The notes under the pieces: model-generated
What the model was told of the DNA's origin: nothing
Databases searched by the model: none
The model's input: only the letters and a program-made list of their open reading frames with translations
Shown here: one piece after another, positions 1 through 5,126 of the stretch
Position numbering within the stretch: position 1 is the first letter of the stretch
Layout of the letters: the number at the start of each line of letters is the position of its first letter
Source of the DNA: Rhizobiaceae bacterium
GTDB taxonomy: Bacteria; Pseudomonadota; Alphaproteobacteria; Rhizobiales; Rhizobiaceae
NCBI GenBank assembly: GCA_016764155.1
Contig: JAESSK010000248.1
Location: 1 to 5,126, forward strand
Direction: 5' to 3'
DNA length: 5,126 nucleotides
Position numbers and translations under genes: made by a program

Positions 1-857
1 AGAATGGTCGACATGACAATCGGCGCGCCGCAAAGATGGGTAACCCGTTCATCGGCCAGCGCATCCCAAATGGCTTTCTGACGAACCCAGCGTAAACAAA
101 TATGAGTGCCTGAAATAACCGAAAGCGTCCATGGAAAACACCAGCCATTGCAGTGAAACATCGGTAGCGTCCAAAGATAAACCGAGTGCTTCGGCATGGA
201 AGCAGTCAGTGCATTTCCCTGTGCCAGCAAATAGGCCCCGCGGTGATGATAGACCACGCCCTTTGGGTTGCCCGTAGTGCCGGATGTATAGTTCAGCGAG
301 ATCGCATCCCATTCATCTTCAGGCATCAGCCAGTCAAATTCCGGATCGCCCTTAGAAATGAAATTTTCATATTCCACCGAGCCGAGCAATTCGCCGGTTT
401 GAGAAAATTCCGGGTCATCATAATCGATGACGAATGGTTTCACCTTTGCGAGTGCCAACGCCTCTTTCATAACCGGTGCAAATTCGCGGTCGATGATTAG
501 GAGTTTGGTTTCTGCATGGTCCATTTGAAATGCGATGATCGCAGCGTCGAGCCGCGTGTTCATCGAATGCAATACAGCGCCAGACATTGGCACTCCGTAA
601 TGGGCTTCCAGCATGGCAGGCGTGTTGGCAAGCATCACAGATACGGTCTCGCCGCGCTCAATGCCTTGCTTTGTCAGCGCTGAGGCAAGTCTACGTGAAC
701 GATCATAAAAACTCTGATAATTGGTGCGAGAATTGCCATGTACAATCGCGATTTTTTCGGGAAACACCGTTGCTGCACGCTCCAGAAATGTCAGTGGCGT
801 CAGCGGTTGGTAATTGGCCGGATTACGGTCTAGGTCGGTATCGTAGGGACTATTCAA
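1..857 (-). CDS. Acyl-CoA synthetase (AMP-forming), N-terminal part, cut by the window edge
   Basis: Member of the ANL/AMP-binding superfamily, which activates a carboxylic acid with ATP to an acyl-adenylate and then transfers it to CoA, normally in the cytoplasm. The 285 visible residues are roughly the first half of a family usually near 540 residues; the C-terminal lid domain with the catalytic lysine lies outside. The phosphate-binding motif YTSGTTGNPKG is at residues 190-200, followed by VVYHHRGAYL, and the substrate-pocket motif MFHCNGW is at 233-239. The start is TTG: the in-frame stop TAA lies only 9 nt upstream, the SD-like AAGAGG is 5 nt away, and the resulting N-terminus (NSPYDTDLDRNPANYQPLTPL) fits the family opening, whereas the first in-frame ATG is about 75 codons downstream. 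It resembles plant acyl-activating enzymes and bacterial medium/long-chain synthetases. The substrate is unknown. It sits last in view in the operon, 9 nt after the crotonase gene. Confidence 0.95.
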   Translation of the reverse strand, partial: MNSPYDTDLDRNPANYQPLTPLTFLERAATVFPEKIAIVHGNSRTNYQSFYDRSRRLASALTKQGIERGETVSVMLANTPAMLEAHYGVPMSGAVLHSMNTRLDAAIIAFQMDHAETKLLIIDREFAPVMKEALALAKVKPFVIDYDDPEFSQTGELLGSVEYENFISKGDPEFDWLMPEDEWDAISLNYTSGTTGNPKGVVYHHRGAYLLAQGNALTASMPKHSVYLWTLPMFHCNGWCFPWTLSVISGTHICLRWVRQKAIWDALADERVTHLCGAPIVMSTI

Positions 858-862
858 GTTAA

Positions 863-868
863 CCTCTT
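863..868 (-). promoter_or_regulatory. Shine-Dalgarno-like site for the TTG-started acyl-CoA synthetase
   Basis: On the minus strand AAGAGG overlaps the TAA stop of the crotonase gene and ends 5 nt before the TTG. It supports TTG as the real start and suggests that translation of the two genes is coupled. Confidence 0.5.
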
Positions 869-1667
869 ACTCATCACGCCAGTCAGGCGCGCGCTTCTCG
901 ATGAACGCACGAATACCCTCATTGGCATCCAGTTTCATCATATTTTCAACCATCACCGAGGAAGTATATTCATAAGCCTCGCTCAGTGGCAATTCCTTTT
1001 GGTGGTAGAATGCGCGCTTTCCTATGCTCACAGTCACCGTTGATTTGGAGGCGATTTTCTTGGCAAGTTCGTCAAGCGCTTCATCAATCTCATCAGCAGG
1101 AATAGCCCGATTTATCAGGCCGATTTCAGCCGCCCGTTCAGCGCTGAGAAAGTCGCCTGTTAATAGCATCTCCATAGCATGTTTGTTGGAAACATTGCGC
1201 GAAATAGCGACCATCGGCGTCGAACAAAATAGTCCGATATTCACACCCGGCGTTGAAAACCTAGCTTCGATTGTAGCAAGCGCCAGATCGCAACTGGCAA
1301 CCAACTGGCACCCGGCAGCAGAGGCAACGGCGCGCACATCGGCAATGACTGGCTTTGATAAGCCGATAATGCCTTGCATCAGGGTTGAACATTTTCCCAT
1401 GATCCTGGCAAAATCTTCTCGACCACCATCATCGTTTTTTCGTGCAGCATCTAACTCTTTGAGATCATGCCCTGGGCAAAAAATACGACCATTGGCACTA
1501 AGAATGACCACCCGTATATCCGTGTCTTTCTCGGCATTATCAAATGCCGCGTGCAGTTCATCAATCATCGCTTCCGATAGCGCATTAGCCCCATCGGGAT
1601 TGTTCAACGACAGGCGTAAAATAGCGCCAGATTTTTCCTGGGCTATAAGAGAACGGGTGGTTTCCAT
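867..1667 (-). CDS. Enoyl-CoA hydratase/isomerase family protein, ECHDC3-like
   Basis: A 266-residue crotonase-fold protein of normal full length. The oxyanion-hole segments are visible: FCPGHDLKEL at residues 63-72 and ASAAGCQLVASCDLA at 115-129, followed by FSTPGVNIGLFCSTPM at 137-152 and the C-terminal FIEKRAPDW. From memory of the family these segments closely match the mitochondrial ECHDC3 group and its bacterial relatives, not classical hydratase. The two catalytic glutamates of classical hydratases (rat Glu144 and Glu164) align with Gln121 and Gly141, so water addition to a 2-enoyl-CoA by the usual mechanism is doubtful; a CoA-thioester isomerase, hydrolase or other activity is possible. 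The ATG shares one base with the TAA stop of the amidotransferase gene (TAATG) and has no good SD of its own, so it is probably translated by coupling. An acyl-CoA synthetase follows. The family is certain; the reaction is unknown. Confidence 0.95.
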   Translation of the reverse strand: METTRSLIAQEKSGAILRLSLNNPDGANALSEAMIDELHAAFDNAEKDTDIRVVILSANGRIFCPGHDLKELDAARKNDDGGREDFARIMGKCSTLMQGIIGLSKPVIADVRAVASAAGCQLVASCDLALATIEARFSTPGVNIGLFCSTPMVAISRNVSNKHAMEMLLTGDFLSAERAAEIGLINRAIPADEIDEALDELAKKIASKSTVTVSIGKRAFYHQKELPLSEAYEYTSSVMVENMMKLDANEGIRAFIEKRAPDWRDE

Positions 1668-2356
1668 TATTTATTCTGCCGCCGTTCCTTGAAAAACCCA
1701 GCCATTTTATCGGCCATTTTCTTTGAATCATTTGGATTGTTGATTTTCGCCAAGGCCTCATCAGCAATTTCCTGCGGCACGATCGTTCCAGCACGGGCGC
1801 GGATCAGGCTTTCGGTAAATTCCGGTGTGAATTCCGGATGAGGCTGAAAGCTCAAGGCATTTTTCTTATAAGCCAGCCCCGCATAGGCACAAAATTTATT
1901 GCTGGCAATGACTGTCGCTTCTTCGGGAATCTCGGTCACTTGATCCTGATGCATGGCAAGCAGCGATTTGCCATCTTCTCCCTCAAGGTCGTAGTCCGTA
2001 TGGCCAACACTCCACCCGCCTGAATATTTCTCAACCTTGCCACCCAATGCCTGAGCCATAATTTGATGGCCAAAACAAATGCCAATGGTCGGGATATTCG
2101 CCTCATAAGCCTCACGAATAAAATCTTCGAGCGTTGGTATCCATTCCAGATCTTCGTAAGCGCCATGGCGCGATCCGGTAATCAACCAGCCATCCATTTC
2201 ATCGACAGAACTGGGAAACTCGTTATCAACAACCGCATAATTGGTGAAGGAAAATCCATGCCCATCAAGCAATTTTGAAAACATGTCCAGATATGGCCCG
2301 TGTTCATCAACAAGCTCATCCGGCACATGGCCGGTTTGCAATATTCCAATTTTCAT
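1667..2356 (-). CDS. Class I glutamine amidotransferase (GMP synthase-like GATase domain)
   Basis: A stand-alone type 1 GATase domain of 229 residues. The nucleophile elbow GICFGHQ places the catalytic cysteine at residue 94, and QPHPEF places the His and Glu of the triad at 173 and 175, so it should hydrolyse glutamine or a gamma-glutamyl compound. WLITGSRHGAYED (58-70) carries the oxyanion-strand region typical of this subfamily. There is no fused or adjacent synthetase domain such as the GMP synthase ATP-pyrophosphatase, so the ammonia acceptor, if any, is unknown; a gamma-glutamyl hydrolase role is an alternative. I place the start at the ATG, 7 nt from AGGA, rather than at the TTG one codon earlier, which would be only 4 nt away. 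It lies 36 nt after the phosphatase gene, the widest gap in the window, and its stop overlaps the crotonase ATG. Annotated relatives often appear in alphaproteobacteria as type 1 glutamine amidotransferase with no defined role. Confidence 0.93.
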   Translation of the reverse strand: MKIGILQTGHVPDELVDEHGPYLDMFSKLLDGHGFSFTNYAVVDNEFPSSVDEMDGWLITGSRHGAYEDLEWIPTLEDFIREAYEANIPTIGICFGHQIMAQALGGKVEKYSGGWSVGHTDYDLEGEDGKSLLAMHQDQVTEIPEEATVIASNKFCAYAGLAYKKNALSFQPHPEFTPEFTESLIRARAGTIVPQEIADEALAKINNPNDSKKMADKMAGFFKERRQNK

Positions 2357-2363
2357 CAATGGT

Positions 2364-2367
2364 TCCT
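2364..2367 (-). promoter_or_regulatory. Shine-Dalgarno AGGA deciding the amidotransferase start
   Basis: AGGA on the minus strand lies 7 nt before the ATG at 2356 and only 4 nt before an in-frame TTG at 2359. The spacing favours the ATG. Confidence 0.5.
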
Positions 2368-2380
2368 GTAAGGTAATTTG

Positions 2381-2409
2381 AAAAAAACCGTATCAGCAAA
2401 ATGGCGGTT
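2381..2409 (-). terminator. Weak hairpin plus U-run after the phosphatase gene (possible attenuator)
   Basis: Reading the minus strand, AACCG (2409-2405) can pair with CGGTT (2390-2386) across a 14-nt loop, and the stem runs directly into seven T residues (2387-2381). This has the layout of an intrinsic terminator, but the stem is only 5 bp with three G:C pairs and the loop is large, so it is weak. It overlaps the phosphatase stop codon and sits in the longest gap of the operon. It could lower expression of the downstream genes, or be a coincidence. Confidence 0.25.
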
Positions 2410-3103
2410 GTTGCAACAATTTGAACAGCTCATCAAGATCATCGATGGTCGCATCTGCCTCATCTGGCAAACCTGCGCCATGTCCGGGACCGGTAGTCAC
2501 GCCAACGGTTAGGGCACCCGCGGATTTTCCAGCCTCGATATCATGGAGGGTATCGCCCACCATCAATATTTCGGAGGAGTCAAAACCTGTATGGGTGCAA
2601 AATGCCTGTACCATGCCGGGGCCAGGTTTTTCGCCATGGCCGGAATCATAACCAAGAATTACGGCAAAATGATCGCGCCACCCCAATTGGTCCATTTGGA
2701 GCATAGCGTTATTCTCGCTGTCATTGGTGGCGATCCCGATGGCGTAACCTTCGGCCAACAGTCTTTTTAAAACACTGGGCGTGGAAGGGAAACCGGTCAA
2801 ATGTTTTTGGCCGAATTTTCCATACAAAGCATCAACTTCGTCGAGAAATTTCTGATCGGCTTTTCGCGATAAAATCTTGGCCCAACGCTCACCAATCTCT
2901 GCCGAACTATGAGCTACAAGTATTGAATTAGGCCCGATGGTTCTGGTTTCTATATCGAGGTCAGAGATTTTCGCCAATTTGCGGATCAGCCCCAGATCGC
3001 CCTCAGCAAGGCTTTCAAAAACATCATAGGTCGCGCGATCCCACGTGGCATGGAAATCGATCAACGTGCCATCTTTATCAAACAGAATTGCCTTAACCGT
3101 CAT
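2393..3103 (-). CDS. HAD-superfamily hydrolase, phosphoglycolate phosphatase-like
   Basis: A cytoplasmic phosphatase of 236 residues with all four HAD motifs. Motif I FDKDGT supplies the nucleophile Asp9 and the acid/base Asp11; motif II IATND has Thr126; motif III is Lys159 in GEKPGPG; motif IV MVGDTLHD has Asp184 and Asp188 for magnesium. A helical cap domain of about 90 residues lies between motifs I and II, as in subfamily IA enzymes such as Gph. The substrate cannot be fixed from sequence: phosphoglycolate is the default guess, but many members act on other small phosphates. The ATG gives the usual VKAILFDKDGT opening close to the N-terminus. It follows the livF-type gene by 9 nt without a clear SD, and a weak terminator-like hairpin overlaps its stop. 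Its presence inside a transporter and acyl-CoA operon is unexplained. Confidence 0.95.
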   Translation of the reverse strand: MTVKAILFDKDGTLIDFHATWDRATYDVFESLAEGDLGLIRKLAKISDLDIETRTIGPNSILVAHSSAEIGERWAKILSRKADQKFLDEVDALYGKFGQKHLTGFPSTPSVLKRLLAEGYAIGIATNDSENNAMLQMDQLGWRDHFAVILGYDSGHGEKPGPGMVQAFCTHTGFDSSEILMVGDTLHDIEAGKSAGALTVGVTTGPGHGAGLPDEADATIDDLDELFKLLQQPPFC

Positions 3104-3112
3104 AAGTCGATC

Positions 3113-4066
3113 TTAGCCGCCAAGGAAGAGTTGGCCAACCTTTGGATTTGCCAGCAGCTCGTCACCCGTACCCGCAATCGCCACTTCACCGGAAACCAGC
3201 ACATAACCAAGATCGGCAAATTCGAGACTTTTCTTGGCGTTTTGCTCCACCATGATAATGGTCTTGCCTTCCTTGTGCTGAAGGTCGTGCAGGATTTCAA
3301 AAACCATGTCGATAAAGCGGGGTTCAAGGCCGATAGAGGGTTCATCCACCAGCAAGACTTCCGGATTCATTACCAGCGCACGGGAAATTTCAAGTAGACG
3401 CCGCTCACCGCCCGAAAGCACCTTTGCCAGATGTTTTCTACGTGCTGCAAGACGCGGATATTTATCAAAAACCTCTTCCGCAACCTTTTTGGCCTCGGCT
3501 GGCTTATCTTTCAAAAATCCGCCCATCCAAAGGTTTTCTTCCACCGTCATGCCGGGGAAAACGGATTTATCTTGTAGGATATAGGCAATGCCGGATTGAG
3601 AGAGTTTCTCGCTCGGGGAAAGGTTTGTAATATCTCTTCGATTAGCACCTTCGCCAATAAATATCTTGCCGCTGAAGATGGTGTTAAAGCCAAAAATCGC
3701 ATGCAGGATTGTCGATTTACCGGCACCATTTGGCCCGATCAGGCAAAGCGATTGCTTGCGCCCGACCCGCAAATTGAGATTGTGCAAAATTTCCATTTTG
3801 CCATAACCGGCGGTCAGGTTTTCAATCGAGATAAAGGCTTCGCCATCCGCAAGTTTTTCTAACCGCTCAATAGGAATGTCTTCCGCAATGGCTTTCGCCT
3901 GACGGTTCACATCTTCAACGGAAATAACGGAATCAACACTCCCAGCAGCATAGCCGCTGATCGCCTTTTCAGTGGTTTTAGCCTTTGTTTTTATCTTGGA
4001 CTTCACCGCTGATTTCTTTTTGGTTTTCTTTACTGCGCTCTTTTTTGGTTTCTTTTTATCAGCCAT
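3113..4066 (-). CDS. livF: Liv-type ABC transporter ATP-binding protein (LivF-like) with Lys-rich N-terminal extension
   Basis: One of the two cytoplasmic ATPases of a HAAT-family importer. The ABC domain begins near residue 78 (FISIENLTAGYG). Walker A is GPNGAGKS (111-118), the Q-loop glutamine is 165, the signature is LSGGERR (217-223), Walker B is VLLVDEP (237-243) with catalytic Glu242, and the switch position reads VEQN with Gln275, the usual LivF replacement of the histidine. The protein has 317 residues against about 235 for LivF; the excess is an N-terminal tail in which 16 of the first 34 residues are lysine, followed by a less charged linker. The start is well supported: GGAG lies 7 nt before the ATG, and the ATG shares a base with the livG stop (TAATG), so the tail belongs to the gene. 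The signature ERR and the neighbours suggest a clade transporting something other than leucine. The tail's function is unknown. Confidence 0.95.
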   Translation of the reverse strand: MADKKKPKKSAVKKTKKKSAVKSKIKTKAKTTEKAISGYAAGSVDSVISVEDVNRQAKAIAEDIPIERLEKLADGEAFISIENLTAGYGKMEILHNLNLRVGRKQSLCLIGPNGAGKSTILHAIFGFNTIFSGKIFIGEGANRRDITNLSPSEKLSQSGIAYILQDKSVFPGMTVEENLWMGGFLKDKPAEAKKVAEEVFDKYPRLAARRKHLAKVLSGGERRLLEISRALVMNPEVLLVDEPSIGLEPRFIDMVFEILHDLQHKEGKTIIMVEQNAKKSLEFADLGYVLVSGEVAIAGTGDELLANPKVGQLFLGG

Positions 4067-4809
4067 TAGTGCGCTCCAAGATAGGCATCAACGACGTTCT
4101 GGTCGTTTTGAATTTCGTCAGGTGTGCCAGAAGCGAGCATCTCGCCATGGGCCAGACAATAGATGGTATCGGCCATGTTCATGATCACCCGCATGTTGTG
4201 TTCGATAATGAATAGCGTAATACCAAATTCCGTATTGGCACGCTTCAAGCGATCAATCAGCCCGTTAATCAAGGTCGGATTGATGCCCGCTGTCGGTTCA
4301 TCCAGCAGAAGAACTGTGGGTTCATTCATCAATGCCATAGCAAACTCCAACAGCTTTTGCTGGCCGAAGGAGAGCGAACCTGAACGCAGAAAACGCTTTT
4401 CATAAAGCCCGACAAATTCAAGCAAATGATCGGCGCGCTCATAATCTACTTTGGTGTTGCTGCTAAAGCGTTCACGCCAAGTTAACTTGCGGTGCGGCAG
4501 GGAAATCAGCATGTTTTCGACGCAGTTCATTTCGCCGTAAATGCGGGTTTGTTGAAAAGTTCGCAACATTCCCAGGCGGGCTATTTCCTGAACTTGCATA
4601 TTTGAAATTTCGTTGTTTTCAAATTTGATCGAGCCACTATTTATTGGATGATAGCCAACAATCGAATTAAACAAGGTCGTCTTGCCGGAGCCATTGGGGC
4701 CAATCAACCCGGTAATGCCACCCTTTTTGACGCTCAATGAAATATCCTTATTGGCAATCACACCGCCATAGGATTTGGAGACGCCAGTAACTTCGATAAT
4801 TTTGGTCAT
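4066..4809 (-). CDS. livG: Liv-type ABC transporter ATP-binding protein (LivG-like)
   Basis: The second cytoplasmic ATPase of the HAAT-family importer, expected to pair with the LivF-like subunit and drive LivH/LivM permeases. Its 247 residues are the normal LivG length. Walker A is GPNGSGKTT (37-45), the Q-loop RTFQQTRIY has Gln86, the signature is LSFGQQ (146-151), Walker B is VLLLDEP (166-172) with catalytic Glu171, and the switch histidine is His204 in IEHNM. The C-terminal end GTPDEIQNDQNVVDAYLG is the characteristic LivG tail. The ATG overlaps the livM stop as ATGA, with GGGGA 7 nt upstream; the stop overlaps the next ATG as TAATG. These overlaps imply coupled translation and stoichiometric production of the transporter parts. 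Transported substrate is not determined. Confidence 0.97.
   Translation of the reverse strand: MTKIIEVTGVSKSYGGVIANKDISLSVKKGGITGLIGPNGSGKTTLFNSIVGYHPINSGSIKFENNEISNMQVQEIARLGMLRTFQQTRIYGEMNCVENMLISLPHRKLTWRERFSSNTKVDYERADHLLEFVGLYEKRFLRSGSLSFGQQKLLEFAMALMNEPTVLLLDEPTAGINPTLINGLIDRLKRANTEFGITLFIIEHNMRVIMNMADTIYCLAHGEMLASGTPDEIQNDQNVVDAYLGAH
4074..4077 (-). promoter_or_regulatory. Shine-Dalgarno GGAG fixing the livF-type start
   Basis: TTGGAG on the minus strand ends 7 nt before the ATG at 4066, inside the 3' end of the livG-type gene. It matters because it supports translation of the unusual lysine-rich leader of the next protein. Confidence 0.6.
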
Positions 4810-5126
4810 TTGGCTGTCCCCGCATTTTCGGTGGAACCATTATCCACACGAACACCAAACCATTCTGGTTTTTGCTGTTTGACCCAACCCAAGAAACCAT
4901 CCTGGAAATAAACCACGGTGACAACGATCAGGCCACCAAGCGCTACCCATTGCCAACCGAGCAAATAGGCCCATGTGACTTCCTTGAAGAGGTGAAACGC
5001 AATCGCGCCAATAACAGGTCCCCAAAGGGTTCCTTTGCCGCCTAACAATACGCAAACCACCATGAAGATGCCAAGGTTGATGGTTTGGTAAGCCGACTCA
5101 AGAGGTTCAAAGTGAATAAGCTGGAA
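4806..5126 (-). CDS. livM: Liv-type ABC transporter permease (LivM-like), C-terminal part, cut by the window edge
   Basis: Only the last 106 residues are present; the N-terminus lies beyond the right edge, and the open frame runs to the edge, so an internal ATG at 5063 is not the start. The visible part contains the conserved permease segment MVVCVLLGGKGTLWGPVIGA, which contributes to the contact with the ATPases in this family. A hydrophobic segment, WVALGGLIVVTVVYF, comes near the end, followed by GFLGW and a polar cytoplasmic-type tail of about 25 residues. This is the usual C-terminal architecture of LivM inner-membrane permeases (BPD_transp_2 family). It is the first gene in view and overlaps livG by 4 nt. 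LivH and the periplasmic binding protein, if present, would lie outside the window. Confidence 0.93.
   Translation of the reverse strand, partial: FQLIHFEPLESAYQTINLGIFMVVCVLLGGKGTLWGPVIGAIAFHLFKEVTWAYLLGWQWVALGGLIVVTVVYFQDGFLGWVKQQKPEWFGVRVDNGSTENAGTAK

Larger units (their letters stand above)
1..5126 (-). other. Single probable operon: transporter, phosphatase, amidotransferase, crotonase, acyl-CoA synthetase
   Basis: All seven genes share a strand. Going downstream the junctions are a 4-nt overlap, a 1-nt overlap, a 9-nt gap, a 36-nt gap, a 1-nt overlap and a 9-nt gap. No promoter is visible inside the window, so transcription presumably starts upstream of livM. The only candidate internal control is the weak hairpin at the 36-nt gap. 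Co-transcription is inferred from spacing, not shown. Confidence 0.75.

Noticed and set aside
186..500. 104-codon open frame on the plus strand
   Set aside because: It is antisense to the acyl-CoA synthetase, which has clear family motifs in this same region; no motif is seen in the antisense product.
1..1667. Crotonase plus acyl-CoA synthetase as a DMSP-demethylation pair (dmdD and dmdB)
   Set aside because: The crotonase lacks both catalytic glutamates needed in DmdD, and the synthetase opening does not resemble the DmdB N-terminus as I recall it. The general resemblance is only shared superfamily membership.
1024..1692. 222-codon open frame on the plus strand
   Set aside because: It lies entirely opposite the well-supported crotonase gene; the translation is serine- and alanine-rich with no recognisable motif and no operon context, as expected for a shadow frame.
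2357..2359. TTG one codon upstream as the start of the amidotransferase
   Set aside because: The ATG immediately after has better spacing (7 nt) from the AGGA site and is the stronger start codon; the difference is one residue.
4028..4055. Slippery heptamer A AAA AAG in the correct phase at codons 7-9 of the livF-type gene, as used for frameshifting in dnaX
   Set aside because: The lysine-rich tail makes such a heptamer likely by chance. A -1 shift would give only a short peptide ending at a nearby stop, and I see no strong stimulatory stem-loop or upstream SD designed for it.

Overview
The window is a gene-dense stretch with every recognisable gene on the minus strand, so it is read from right to left. 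In transcription order it holds: the 3' end of a livM-type permease, a livG-type ATPase, a livF-type ATPase, a HAD-family phosphatase, a class I glutamine amidotransferase, an enoyl-CoA hydratase/isomerase (crotonase) protein, and the 5' part of an acyl-CoA synthetase that runs off the left edge. Junctions are overlaps of 1 to 4 nt or gaps of 9 to 36 nt, which strongly suggests one polycistronic operon whose promoter lies beyond the right edge. No intergenic stretch exceeds about 36 nt, and I see no RNA genes, mobile elements or CRISPR repeats.

The protein sequences (crotonase, glutamine amidotransferase and acyl-CoA synthetase above all) look alphaproteobacterial from remembered family resemblance. 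Base composition by eye is moderate, somewhat below half G+C. The exact genus cannot be read from this window.

Functionally, the right part is the membrane and ATPase core of a hydrophobic amino acid transporter (HAAT/Liv) family ABC importer. The left part is acyl-CoA chemistry: an ATP-dependent acyl-CoA synthetase and a crotonase-fold protein. Liv-type importers next to acyl-CoA ligase and hydratase genes are known for organic-acid uptake and degradation (for example the p-coumarate system of Rhodopseudomonas palustris). The inferred theme is therefore uptake and CoA activation of a carboxylic acid rather than simple branched-chain amino acid transport, but the substrate is not determinable here. 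The HAD phosphatase and the glutamine amidotransferase between the two halves have no obvious step in such a pathway.

Three details merit a second look: a lysine-rich, histone-tail-like N-terminal extension of about 78 residues on the LivF-type ATPase; a crotonase that lacks both catalytic glutamates of classical hydratases (an ECHDC3-like protein); and the crotonase/synthetase junction, where the two genes share a reading frame across one stop codon and the second gene starts with TTG. None of this amounts to a clearly new system; it is mostly an ordinary metabolic operon with an unusual gene mix.
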